Positions 9,901 through 19,800 of a stretch of 64,000 bases of DNA are shown here, in pieces (the stretch's first letter is position 1; each line of letters starts with the position of its first letter). The stretch is from Anaerolineaceae bacterium. Lineage in GTDB: Bacteria; Chloroflexota; Anaerolineae; Promineifilales; Promineifilaceae. The notes beneath the pieces were generated by a model. That model saw only the letters and a program-made list of their open reading frames with translations. It was not told where the DNA came from and did not search any database. The DNA lies in the NCBI GenBank assembly GCA_002699125.1, contig PABI01000078.1:62001-126000 (forward strand), in the 5' to 3' direction. A program made the translations under genes and the position numbers.

Positions 9901-10147
9901 AAAAAGGGGGATTCTTAAAAATGCGGTTGGCCAAAATGCCCGGCAGCGAAAGTCTGGCAACGGAAATGGACGTCCCTTCATCAACCCATAAACTTTCCGC
10001 GCCCAACCCGTAAAAACGCAGCGCAGTGCCCAGCAGCAAAATGACAATGAAAAAGATCTCGGCGCGCAGGAGCGTAAAAATCTTTGACTGCCAGCCAGAC
10101 GCTGCTTGATTTTGCTCGCTGGCACCAACCACATTTGGTATGCTCAC
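6986..10147 (-). CDS. Fusion: N-terminal GT-C/ArnT-PMT-like membrane glycosyltransferase, two tandem carbohydrate-binding-like modules, C-terminal ABC-2 (Wzm-like) permease
   Basis: N-term LRFYGLGAESLWVDEGTS...FSQEARAYSL; repeats IRYRLPEAAAVKLVWGVDGWQLLP / IRYRLPGATAVNLVWGINGWQSLP; C-term LISRDIKLRYKGSILGILWSLLNPF...SYRFVEEL. Confidence 0.9.
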   Translation of the reverse strand: MSIPNVVGASEQNQAASGWQSKIFTLLRAEIFFIVILLLGTALRFYGLGAESLWVDEGTSISVARLSLPGILANRIFKNPPFYFILLHYWVEIFGDSELALRFLSALFGALSLPVMFWLGRRLLGRQAGLLSAFLLAISLFHIEFSQEARAYSLMVLLVLLSMFLFVRLFERFSRWTAVGYVLVNVVLLYTHFFGVFIVAAQNLFWLFMYWQRRPVLPLTWQRWVALQAATLLLFAPWLRYLLLEVQAMQATGVWIPVPTVGTLWSTALDYASESTLLLFLFAGLVLFVVVNGRSSLNQTGVHAIWQDRTAVYLLLLLWLILPVIVPFVASRLIVPFLIPRYTIAASLGLYLLVAAALGHIRWPSLRYGLLVLIALTSLMGVSRYYAFVDKQQWREVAARLEDKGQAGDVIVFNPGGIRENAFAYYFGRNDMRQVPLDLPFDLATSYTDEEQYRDLGEIDKLVADANRVWLVQANSNDTEGVVAQRLTALYETAEQFPLYGVELSLFANRPQMDAAVAAGPMVTQVIRYRLPEAAAVKLVWGVDGWQLLPPASQREETAVIDNLMVTAMQKEGETFVAEVQVPPETALDYVFQVTEGQQHAPVDLWDTQNGQDYQILVGTNESVIHESGLSVDERTYLAETAVTTQEIRYRLPGATAVNLVWGINGWQSLPTQYWPPDTELVDGLLYTPMSPGEDGFSVTVPVAQRTQLDYVFQTFVDNGAERVEVWDTNQGADYQVTAVESEVVEIRPSLTIQMQQLVTRAPGWGWPLWLGLGLVVLSGGYLAARQKQRWQIVGAFFSSRRWLYLRDLMRELISRDIKLRYKGSILGILWSLLNPFTQLLVFSFVFQALLPLDISNYPAYLFTGLLAWGWFNASLTASATVILEGRDLIRRPGFPPIVLPVVTVGSNLIHFLLSLPILLLFLLFTNIVLTPNVFWLPVIIVLQFLFTLSLAYFVATFHVMFRDTQHLLNVFLLLLFYLTPIFYDAGRFSERIQWLFKLNPLLMLLDAYRAIFINGQAPNFVTLLILLSGSLGLLVVGYQLFLRTSYRFVEEL

Positions 10148-11970
10148 GGTCGTGCCCCTTTGCTGTTAGCACCTGCACACAGGCGGTTAAGCAGCGAGGT
10201 GGGATCCGTTAACGGCCGTTCCAGCAAAGCATGTTGCACCACCGCCCGGCATAGATCAAAATCGGCTGCCTGCGTGAGCGCCGCGCGCAGCCGTTGTGCC
10301 GGGATACGTCCGGTCTCGGTCGGCAGCGTCACCGTCGCCACCGGTTCGCCCGCCACGGTCAGGGTTATGGCGGCCTCAGCCCCATTCACCAATAAATCGG
10401 GTGTTGGCTCGGCTAACGCCAGGGTCACGTTGCTTTCAATCTCCCGGGTAGGCAGCTCGCCCCGCTCCACCATCGCCTGATCGTAGAAATAAGCAGATGG
10501 CCAGGTGGAGCGCCGCCATACCTCTTGCAAAAACAGCTGCCAGCCAACTTCATTCCAGGCGTGGGTCCAAAATGCATCCGGTTCTGCCGGCGGCACCGTG
10601 CCAAGAAGCAGCGAGCCGCGCCACAAGGAAACGCTCGCGTCGCCTTCTGCCTTCTCCAGCTTAGGGAAAAGATGGTAAGCAAAGTACCGGCCTAAAATCG
10701 GCCAGGCAAACGCCTGTGCAATCTCTTTCACGACGCACTCGGTAGTAGCGTTTTTGGTTAGTGCCACCGCCCCCAAATAGGCACCTTCGAGCAAGACCTC
10801 ATACCGGCAAACGGCCGTTCGCCGCGGCGGAGAAACAAGCACAATCGGCTCAGACACCTCCACAGCCATGGCCCAGGTACGCCCAACTGTACACGGCCGT
10901 TCCCGAGGCGAATGCTCCAAAATGAGCCGTTCCAAATGACGCAGGGCGGGCTGAACCAGATCCGGCGCCTGAACCTGTTTGGCCAGGGCCGACAGGAACG
11001 CTTTAACCAGGCCATCTATTTTCGGCCAGAGCAAATCCCAACCGTCAGTGCCCATGCCATGCGGCAAAAGGGCCGCCTCAAACAAAAAAGCCGCTACGTG
11101 CTCCGGATCGAGGTCTGGATAACTATCGTCACCCAGCAGCGCCAGAAACGGCCGTGGATCTTCTCCGCTGCCTAGCATCAGCCCAAACGGCCAGCAAGCA
11201 TAGCGAATGCGAGCCCCAGCAGCCTGGGTAGACGGCATCCCTTGTGGGTATGGCGAATCGGCAAACGTCGGATCTGGCCTGTGCGCCTGGTTGATGACCC
11301 GCAGACCAACGCGAAGAAGCCTTACGCCTTTCAAGGAAACAGAACCGGGACGGGTGCGATACAGTGCCAAAACTTCCCGTACCGCGCCAAATCGTGCCCC
11401 GGCACGGGCAATGCGCTGCCAAAAATCCCAATCCTGGCAAGACGCCAACGAGGCATCAAATCCGGAAACGGCCGTTACCAACGCACCCCGCACCACACAG
11501 GCATTCGGCTGAAAAACACACCGTTCGGCAAACAGCGGAAATAAATCCGGCGCGTCAGGCGCAAAGTGAGGCTGGTCCCAACTGCCATCCGGGGCAACCC
11601 GGTGCCAGCCGCAGTGCACAGCATCCAGGCTGGCATCTTGCCGCAGCGCTGCCGTCATTTTTTCCAGATGGGCGGGCAGCAGCCAGTCGTCGGCATCCAA
11701 AAACAACAGCCACTCATGGCGAGCCTGGCCAATGCCCTTGTTGCGCGCCGCGCTGCCGCCGGCATTGGCCTGCTGCCACAAGTGAATACGGCCGTCTTGC
11801 TGTGCATAGCGCTGCACAATTGCCGCCGTCTCATCCATCGAACCATCATCCACCACAATCAATTCCCAATGGGGCATCGTCTGCGCCAGCACAGACTCAA
11901 TCGCCGCGCCAATGGTGGCTGCCGCATTGTAGGCTGGCATCACAATAGAAACTGGCAAAAACTCATTCAT
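10144..11970 (-). CDS. Glycosyltransferase family 2 with ~300-aa C-terminal extension of unknown function
   Basis: VSIVMPAYNAAATIGAAIESVLAQ...VVDDGSMDET...ARNKGIGQARHEWLLFLDADD. Confidence 0.9.
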   Translation of the reverse strand: MNEFLPVSIVMPAYNAAATIGAAIESVLAQTMPHWELIVVDDGSMDETAAIVQRYAQQDGRIHLWQQANAGGSAARNKGIGQARHEWLLFLDADDWLLPAHLEKMTAALRQDASLDAVHCGWHRVAPDGSWDQPHFAPDAPDLFPLFAERCVFQPNACVVRGALVTAVSGFDASLASCQDWDFWQRIARAGARFGAVREVLALYRTRPGSVSLKGVRLLRVGLRVINQAHRPDPTFADSPYPQGMPSTQAAGARIRYACWPFGLMLGSGEDPRPFLALLGDDSYPDLDPEHVAAFLFEAALLPHGMGTDGWDLLWPKIDGLVKAFLSALAKQVQAPDLVQPALRHLERLILEHSPRERPCTVGRTWAMAVEVSEPIVLVSPPRRTAVCRYEVLLEGAYLGAVALTKNATTECVVKEIAQAFAWPILGRYFAYHLFPKLEKAEGDASVSLWRGSLLLGTVPPAEPDAFWTHAWNEVGWQLFLQEVWRRSTWPSAYFYDQAMVERGELPTREIESNVTLALAEPTPDLLVNGAEAAITLTVAGEPVATVTLPTETGRIPAQRLRAALTQAADFDLCRAVVQHALLERPLTDPTSLLNRLCAGANSKGARP

Positions 11971-11991
11971 ACCATGTCCAATGGGTCACTT

Positions 11992-13347
11992 TCACCTCAG
12001 CTCTATCAGGTCGGTTTCGGGGGAACGGCCGTTTTCACCAACAGCAGCGCCGCCAATCGGATTTGCACCAGGGCCATTCAGCCGCCGATGCTGGCGCACC
12101 GCCCGCCAAAAAGCCAGCGGGCCAACCAGATTCCCCCAAATTTCCAGCAAAACCAGCCGCAGCGAATAATCCTGACGGCCGCGCACAATTTCCCAAATGC
12201 GGCGCACATGCCATCGAGGCAAGTCCCACAACAGTTGGCGAATCACCCGCCGGTCGCCGTCCGTCACCAGCGTGCGCAGCTGGTAGCTGGTCTGGCCCTT
12301 GTTGTAATTGTAAAGCTGCTGGCGCAGCGCCCGCATCGTTGTGCGGTGCTTATGCCAGACGTAGGCCGCCGGCTCATAATAACAAATATGGCCGGCCTTG
12401 AGGATACGGTAAAACATGTAAATATCTTCGCCGACGCCGGTTGGCTGCCCTGGCCCCAAAGTCTCATCAAACATGCCGGAATCTGGCAGCACGCTTTTGC
12501 GAATGGCCACGTTGGCCGTACCACCCAGATCCCAGGTGTGTACCACATGTTTGGGCGAGCGGAAAAAACGTTCGTCAAAAAGGCGCGGCCGGTAACCGCG
12601 CCCCAATGCGCCATACTTCTCAAACATTTCCTGGCTTTCGTTTTCCATTTCCAAAGGCAAAACCAGGCCGCTGACGCACATCACCCGCTCGTCGGCAAAA
12701 GGGGCCAGGATGCGGCTAGGCCAATGAGCTGGCACTTTCACGTCGTCATCAATGTAGGCCACAATGTCGCCTTTGGCGGCGATGAGACCTTTGTTACGGC
12801 CGTATGCCACCCCGGGCCGCAGCTCTGCTTCATACCGCACTTGCGGAAAGTCGGCCACCACCGCTTCGGTTTGCCCCGACGCCGGGTTATTGTCCACTAC
12901 AATGATCTCCAACTGGTGGCGGCCTGGCTCCAGCGCTACCAGCGTTTCCAGACACATCTGCAAATCCTGGGGGCGATCGCGGGTGCAGACCACAACGCTC
13001 AAGAAAAAGCGGCGGCCAGTTTTAGGTGACAAAGCAGGCAGCAGATCGGCCAGCTCCGGCTCTGCGGCCCATTCGGCACCTGCCTGGCGCGGCGCGCAGC
13101 CAACCGCCTGGGCAAAATCAGGGGCGTGCACATCTTGCCCTTGCAGCAGCTGCTTGCCCAGCTGGCGCAAAATTTCGCTGCGTAGTTGAATGGCCAACAC
13201 CGGGGTGCGACAGTTGTCAATCACCACCTGGCCGATGGGAATGCCATGCCGCCGCACAATCGCCCAGACGGCATCGTATCTGGCAGCATCGGCGACCTGA
13301 GTGGGCAACGGCCGTTCCAAATCAATCGCCACTATCTTTGTCGGCAT
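11992..13347 (-). CDS. Glycosyltransferase family 2 with N-terminal ~100-aa module
   Basis: VVVCTRDRPQDLQMCLETLVALEPG...IIVVDNNPAS...AYIDDD; start at MPTKIVAIDLERP overlapping the upstream stop (TGATG). Confidence 0.9.
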   Translation of the reverse strand: MPTKIVAIDLERPLPTQVADAARYDAVWAIVRRHGIPIGQVVIDNCRTPVLAIQLRSEILRQLGKQLLQGQDVHAPDFAQAVGCAPRQAGAEWAAEPELADLLPALSPKTGRRFFLSVVVCTRDRPQDLQMCLETLVALEPGRHQLEIIVVDNNPASGQTEAVVADFPQVRYEAELRPGVAYGRNKGLIAAKGDIVAYIDDDVKVPAHWPSRILAPFADERVMCVSGLVLPLEMENESQEMFEKYGALGRGYRPRLFDERFFRSPKHVVHTWDLGGTANVAIRKSVLPDSGMFDETLGPGQPTGVGEDIYMFYRILKAGHICYYEPAAYVWHKHRTTMRALRQQLYNYNKGQTSYQLRTLVTDGDRRVIRQLLWDLPRWHVRRIWEIVRGRQDYSLRLVLLEIWGNLVGPLAFWRAVRQHRRLNGPGANPIGGAAVGENGRSPETDLIELR

Positions 13348-14606
13348 CAGGTAGGCTCTCCCAACAGTGGCGGCAGCGGCTGCTCGCCAAACTGCTGCTG
13401 GATGCGGCGCACGTGGCGGCGTGACTGCCAATACGCCAGCGGGCCGCGCAAAGCGCCCACCGCCTCGACCATCACCAGCCCGCGCGGATACCCTTTGGGG
13501 CGACGCAGCAGCCGCTTGACAAACCAGCCACCAAACCAGAGCGTAGCAAAGGTCAACGTGCGCCAGCGCATTGGGGCATCGTCAAAAAAGGTTTTGGTCC
13601 AAAAAGCGTACACACCCCGACCAAAATCATACAATTGGTCGCGCAGCTTCTCGTAAGAAGGACGATGATAATGCCAGATTAGCGCCGCTGGCTCATAGAC
13701 GAGGATGTAGCCCGCTCGCAGCGTACGGTAAAACATGTCGTGGTCGCCCGCGCCGTGTGTGGGCGTGCCCACGTCCAGCGCCGGGTCAAAGTCGCCGATT
13801 TTGGCGAACAAACTTTTACGATAAGCCATGTTGCAGCCGGTGCCAAACACCCCGGCTCCCAATGGCCAAAAGCGCCAATGTTTGCGCATCCCCATCGTGT
13901 AATAACGGCACTCAAAGCCCCGGCCAAAACCACCATACTCTTCAAAGATGTTCTGTGCGGCCGTTTCCCGCGCCGCCGGGGCCACCAAACCAGTTACACA
14001 CATCACTGCTTCATTGGCAAAGTGACGGGCCAATGCCTTGACCCAAAGGGGATCAACGGCCACGTCGTCATCGGTGTAGGCCACGATGCTGCCCAATGCT
14101 TCGCGGGCGGCGCAAATTCTAGCCCAGTTTAGGCCGGGGCGCGGCTCCATCACATAGCGAATTTGGGGGAACTCGGCGACCAATTTGGCGGTGGCATCAT
14201 CTTCCGGCGCGTTGTCAATAATGAGCAAATCCAGCAAGTGAGGCGGATAATCCAGCTCGACCAATGTGTTGAGCGTGCGGCGCAGGCTCTGCGGCCGACC
14301 GCGCGTGCAAATGGCCACGGTGACATGCGGCAGCTCCTCGTCGCCATTCTCCAGCAAATGATCCGCTTCGCCCAACAGTGACAGCAATGCCGCCTGATTC
14401 AACTCGGCGAACAGCTGCTGCTCAATGACCGGGCGCAAATATGACTCCTGTAAAAAGCGGGGGCTTTTGGCCTCCACCCAAACATAGCCGATGGGGTGAT
14501 CTTTTTGCCGCACCAAAATTTGCAGGTGCGAATAACGCGCCAAATCCAGATGATCCAGAGTAGGAAACGGCCGTGTCAACTCCACCGCCAATACTTTAAC
14601 GGCCAA
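13347..14606 (-). CDS. Glycosyltransferase family 2 with N-terminal ~100-aa module (probable TTG start)
   Basis: VAICTRGRPQSLRRTLNTLVELDYPP...AYTDDD; ORF track extends to 14717, but (L/M)AVKVLAVELTRPFPT aligns with MPTKIVAIDLERPLPT of the neighbour, favouring TTG at 14606. Confidence 0.85.
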   Translation of the reverse strand: MAVKVLAVELTRPFPTLDHLDLARYSHLQILVRQKDHPIGYVWVEAKSPRFLQESYLRPVIEQQLFAELNQAALLSLLGEADHLLENGDEELPHVTVAICTRGRPQSLRRTLNTLVELDYPPHLLDLLIIDNAPEDDATAKLVAEFPQIRYVMEPRPGLNWARICAAREALGSIVAYTDDDVAVDPLWVKALARHFANEAVMCVTGLVAPAARETAAQNIFEEYGGFGRGFECRYYTMGMRKHWRFWPLGAGVFGTGCNMAYRKSLFAKIGDFDPALDVGTPTHGAGDHDMFYRTLRAGYILVYEPAALIWHYHRPSYEKLRDQLYDFGRGVYAFWTKTFFDDAPMRWRTLTFATLWFGGWFVKRLLRRPKGYPRGLVMVEAVGALRGPLAYWQSRRHVRRIQQQFGEQPLPPLLGEPT

Positions 14607-16752
14607 GCGGTTCACCTCCGTTGCGGGCAGCCATCGGCTGCTTAAGCGTGAATTGGCCAACTTGAGCCGAGGTCCGGCGCAGCTGCCGTCGCCCTTGCCA
14701 GTAAGCCCAGGGGCCACGCCAGCTGGCCCGCCAGCCGGCCCAGGCCAGGGCCGGCGTCAGGCAGTCACTGCGGGTCAACGCCGTCCACAGCTGCTGGGGA
14801 TAATAACGCAGCCAGAGGCCAAGTAACATGCGTACGGCCGTCCAATCCCCCTGCATGCCCCATTTTGCGTAAGCGGCGGCCGTGCCGCGGCCATAAGCAG
14901 CGCTCAACCGGCGGGCCGCTCCTGCTTCCCGCTGGTGCCGGTGCCAGACGAATACGGCCGGCTCGTAGATGAGCGACTCGCCAGCTTGCAGTAAGCGGTA
15001 AAAGATGTCGATATCGCCACCCGCCTGGGCAGGCGATCCGGGATCCAACGCTTCGTCAAAGCCACCTATCTTTTGCAAGGCTCGACGACGAAAGCTCATG
15101 TTGGCCCCCACGCCAAGCTGCGGTGCCTCCTGGCGTTCGGCTGCGCCAAGAAATTGGCGGCGGGCAAAACCACGACCCAAACCACCCAGGGCTTGTTCAA
15201 ATAGTTGTTGTTCAACCGTTTCCAGTTCAGCCGGTAAAACCAGGCCCATCACGCCTGCCACTGTTTTGTTTTGAGCGTAAACGGCCGTTAACGTCGCCAA
15301 CCAATCCGCAGTCACTACCACATCATCATCCAGATAGGCCACGACTTCTGCCTGGGCCGCCGCCAGCCCCCGGTTGCGCGCCCGGCACAATCCAGGGCGC
15401 GGCTCGTGCAAAAACTGTGCGTCAAATTCGGCAGCGATGACTGCTGTCTGGGTCGGATTGGCACTGTTGTCGACCACAATGAGCTGGGTTAGGAACGGCC
15501 GTATCCCCACCAAACTGCTCAAACAGGCGCGCAAAGCATCCGGCCGGTGCCGCGTGCAAACAATCACGGCCAAAGAAGGCGTCGTCTGCTCATTTTGCTC
15601 AGACCCGCCTGCCGACGAATCCGGCAGCTCAAGATTTTTCGATAGCTGCTGCAAACGGTGCTGTGAAACAATTTCGCCCGGCGCATGTAAATATTTTGTC
15701 TCCAGCGGACGCTTACCAGCTTTGAAAACTAGCAGCAAATCATTTTTGGTCGGATTGGGAATATCGGTGAGGGTTTTATGATCGCAATCAACGGTAGTTA
15801 CTTCGGCTGCTGGCCAATTTTGCTGCTGGCCTGTTTTGGCCCGGTACCGCGCCTGTAAATAAGCCCACGGCCCGAGAAAATTGCCCGCTGCCTCCAAAAA
15901 GGTTAGCCCAAGCGGCACACTGTCCGGGCGATTGGTCAAGCGCTGCCAGACATGGCGCAGCAGCAGCACAGCCTGCTGCCGGCACAATCGAGAGACCTGC
16001 CCTTTCAGCGTGGGTTCTTCAAACCACACTTTGCTCATGAGGGCAGTGAACGTTTTGCCGTAGGCCAGAAATTGTTGGCGGGTAGCGGCGGCAGTGGGGC
16101 GATGTTCATGGTAAACCAGCAGCGTGGGATCGTAGACGGCCGTAAAACCCGCCAGCAGCAGTCGGCGAAAAATATCCAAATCGCCGCCGCCCCCGGTAGG
16201 CATCCCCGCATCTAATGCCTCATCAAACAAGCCAATGCGATCAAACACGCGGCGCTGAAACGCCATGTTGCAGCCGGTACCTAAATGGTAGGGATGAATG
16301 GGGAACCAGGATCGCTGATCATTCTTGGTAAATCGGTCGGGGTGTGGCCCGCGGTCAAAAGAGAAACGAGCTTCAAAATGGCGCTGGGCCGGTGTATCCA
16401 GCCCGGTGGGCAGAACACGTCCTGTCACACAGTCCACGGTTTCATCGGCAAAGGCGGCTTGTAATGCTGTTAGCCAATTTTCACCAACCAAAACATCATC
16501 GTCAATGAAGGCGATGATTTCACCTTTGGCGTGGCGCACGGCCGTATTTCGCGCCACATCAAGCCCAGGACGAACTTCACGCACAAACCGTGCCCCAACT
16601 TCCCGGGCCAGATGAAGTTCGGCGTCGCTTGTTGGCGCACTGGCTACCACCAACAGCTCGCTTTGCTTATTGATTTGTGGTTGTAGTGTGGCCAGGCACC
16701 GCTGTAACTGCGTCGGTCGGTCACGGGTGCAAACAGCAATCGTCAAAAACAT
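14596..16752 (-). CDS. Tandem glycosyltransferase (two GT2 domains in one polypeptide)
   Basis: FLTIAVCTRDRPTQLQRCLATLQP...FIDDD and LAVIVCTRHRPDALRACLSSLVGI...AYLDDD. Confidence 0.92.
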   Translation of the reverse strand: MFLTIAVCTRDRPTQLQRCLATLQPQINKQSELLVVASAPTSDAELHLAREVGARFVREVRPGLDVARNTAVRHAKGEIIAFIDDDVLVGENWLTALQAAFADETVDCVTGRVLPTGLDTPAQRHFEARFSFDRGPHPDRFTKNDQRSWFPIHPYHLGTGCNMAFQRRVFDRIGLFDEALDAGMPTGGGGDLDIFRRLLLAGFTAVYDPTLLVYHEHRPTAAATRQQFLAYGKTFTALMSKVWFEEPTLKGQVSRLCRQQAVLLLRHVWQRLTNRPDSVPLGLTFLEAAGNFLGPWAYLQARYRAKTGQQQNWPAAEVTTVDCDHKTLTDIPNPTKNDLLLVFKAGKRPLETKYLHAPGEIVSQHRLQQLSKNLELPDSSAGGSEQNEQTTPSLAVIVCTRHRPDALRACLSSLVGIRPFLTQLIVVDNSANPTQTAVIAAEFDAQFLHEPRPGLCRARNRGLAAAQAEVVAYLDDDVVVTADWLATLTAVYAQNKTVAGVMGLVLPAELETVEQQLFEQALGGLGRGFARRQFLGAAERQEAPQLGVGANMSFRRRALQKIGGFDEALDPGSPAQAGGDIDIFYRLLQAGESLIYEPAVFVWHRHQREAGAARRLSAAYGRGTAAAYAKWGMQGDWTAVRMLLGLWLRYYPQQLWTALTRSDCLTPALAWAGWRASWRGPWAYWQGRRQLRRTSAQVGQFTLKQPMAARNGGEPLGR

Positions 16753-16889
16753 AAACCTATACTTTTAAGCAGTTTACTTGGGACCTGTAATGACATGGTT
16801 GCAATGATTTAGCCCAAAACCCCGAGCCACAGCGTAACAAAATCAGCTTACGGTAGGGCTTACACGGTACGAAGGCGTATAATGGCGGT

Positions 16890-19800
16890 ATGAATGGATT
16901 AAACGGCCGTATTTCTCATCTGTTTACCAGTCTGTTCCTGGCCGTAGGCGCGGTTGTCTGGCTGCTTTTCCTGCCACAGCGCTTGCATTCACAACCTGCG
17001 CCGCTACCCCAAGCCAAAATAGCGTCCGACCTGCTGGCTGAAATCGAAGGCAACCAGCCCGGCCAACCGGTGCGCTTTATTGTTGATTTTCAGGAAACGG
17101 CCGTTTCCACACTCAACCTTAAAGGTACAACCGAAACGGAACAGCGGACCAGTCTGGTGAATCAGCTGCAGCAAACGGCTGCCGCCAGCCAGGCCAAAAC
17201 ACTCGCCACGTTGAACAATCTGGCAGCAAGTGGAGACGTAACGGCCGTTCGCCCTCTGTGGATTGTGAACAGCATCGCCGCCACCGGAAATGTTACGGCC
17301 GTGCAGGCCATTGCCGGCCTGCCGGAGGTAGCCCAGGTACGGCTGGATATCGTCGTGCAAAAAATTGACCCTAGCGATGTGCTCACCGACACGCTCCTGG
17401 CCGTTAACGCTGCCGTGGTCACCGGTCCAGTTGCCAGTTGGGGCATTGAGAAAATCAACGCCCCCGCCGTCTGGCACGGGCTGGGCGTGGATGGCAGCGG
17501 CGTCACCGTGGCCATTATGGACACAGGTGTAGATTGGCAGCATCCGGATTTGACTGAAAACTATCGGGGCAACCAGGGCGGCCCGGTCGATCACAGCGGC
17601 AGCTGGTTCAACGCCGTTTTCCCCACAGACACCGTCCCGGTTGATAACATTGGGCATGGCACGCACGTGGCGGGAACGGCCGTTGGCCACAATGGCATCG
17701 GCGTAGCGCCAGGAGCAAACTGGATCGCCGTCAACATCGCCGATCCATTTGGCTTCATTTGGGAAAGTGATGTGCATCGTGGTTTTGAATGGCTGCTGGC
17801 CCCCAATGGCGATGCTTCATTGGCACCAGACGTGGTCAACAATTCCTGGGGCAGCCCAACGCCTCATACAGCATTTGTTGACGATATTGCTGCCCTGCAC
17901 GCCGCCAACATTAAAGTTGTCTTCTCCGCGGGCAACAGCGGTCCATTTACCGGGACGGTGGGCTACCCGGCCGGCAATGCCAGTGTGCTGTCTGTCGGAG
18001 CCAGCGACGAGATTGACGAAGTTGCCTGGTTTTCCTCCCGCGGCCCCTCGTACCTGACAGAAGAACAAAAGCCGTGGCTGGTTGCGCCTGGCTGGCAAAT
18101 CTGGTCGGCCCAGCCAGATGGGGCGTATGCTTTGTATAATGGCACCTCGATGGCCGCGCCGCATGTTGTAGGCACCCTTGCCCTGCTGCTGAGTGCCAAT
18201 CCCAGCCTGACGCGCACTGAATTGAACGAAATTCTGGCAGAAACGGCCGTTCCCATCGCCCCTATCCATCCCAACATCAACAGTGGCTGGGGCCGATTAG
18301 ACGCCTACGCCGCCGTCGCCAGCCAAACAGCCGGGGGGCAGCTCACCGGGCAGCTTTTGGCCGATGGCGTGCCCTTGCCCAACGCTGTGGTGACCATCAC
18401 CACCCCCTCAGGCGCGCAGCTGCCCTTTGTGACGGATGAGAACGGCCGTTACACAGCCAGCCTGCAAAGCGGCAGCTACACCCTCAGCAGCCAGCCGTTT
18501 GGCTACACGCAAACGACCATCAGCGGCATTGTGATCATCAATGGGCAAACCGTTACGCGCAACATTGCGGTCAGTTTGCTGCCCAATGGCCGAGTTGAGG
18601 GGATTGTGCGGGCCAGCAGCGGCTACATGCCCCTGGCTAATGCCCAAATTGAAGTGGTTAATACGCCCATCACGGTGATGACCGATGGCAACGGCCGTTT
18701 TGACATCACGCTCCCCACCGGCAGCTATGAGCTTATTGTAACCAAAACCGGCTACCAGCAGCAGCGGGCGAGCGTGTGGTTGGCAAGTGGAACGGCCGTT
18801 GTGCAATATTTCTTCCTGGCCGATGCGCCCACCATCCTGCTGGTAGACAGCGGGCACTGGCATTTCAGCAGCCAATCGGCCTTCTACGGCGAGGCGCTCA
18901 CCGCGCTCAACTACAGCTTCGACACCTGGACCATCCGCAATCCCATCGCCGACGTGCCCCGTCTGGATGACTTGTCGCCGTACGACTCGGTCATTTGGTC
19001 CAGCCCCCTGGATTCCCCCGGCTACCTGGGCCTTGGCAGCGTGATTACCGATTATTTGGGCCTCGGTGGGCATCTGTTCATCAGCGGGCAAAATGTGGGC
19101 GCATTTGATGGCGTGGGGTCAGGTACACAACTGTGGTGGTACCGGGATTTGAACGCCAATTTTTTGGGCAAAACGGCCGTTACCAACACCATCTCCGGCA
19201 GCAGCGAATCGCTTTTTAACGGGCTGTCGTTTGACCTGAACGGCGGCAGCAGCAGCAACAACCAGGGCGCACCAGACGTTTCCAGACCCCGCCTGGAAAA
19301 TTATTCCGATCCGGCGTTTGTTTATGAAGACGGCCATGCTGCCGGGCTAACCGCCGGTTACTGCACCCCGTTCCGGCTGGTTTACCTGGGCTTTGGCCTG
19401 GAAGGCGTGTCCGACGCTGCCGATCGGGCCGAGATTTTGCGACGCAGTTTTGTCTACTTCGACCAGCCGCGTGAACAGTTGGGCGTGCAGTTTTCGCCGA
19501 AGGCCATTGACGAACTGGCCATCCCCGGCGAGCAAATGTCGTATGCGCTCAAAATCTTCAACCGCAGTGAAACCGTCACCGACACGTTCACGCTGTCTCT
19601 TTCCGGAGTCGATTGGCCAACTAGCCTGCTGACCAAAACGCTGACGCTGGGACCGTGCCAGACGGGGCAAACGGTGCTGTCTTTGGACATTCCACCGGAT
19701 TTGCCGCCGGATGTGGTGGAACGTGTGCAGGTAACGGCCGTTTCTCAAAACAATCCCACCATCAACGCCCAGCTTACGGTACAGCACAAATCCCCCGGCA

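Noticed and set aside
11566-13029. 487-aa plus-strand ORF opposite GT2 genes
   Set aside because: Entirely antisense to well-supported glycosyltransferase CDSs; composition is that of a complementary-frame ORF.
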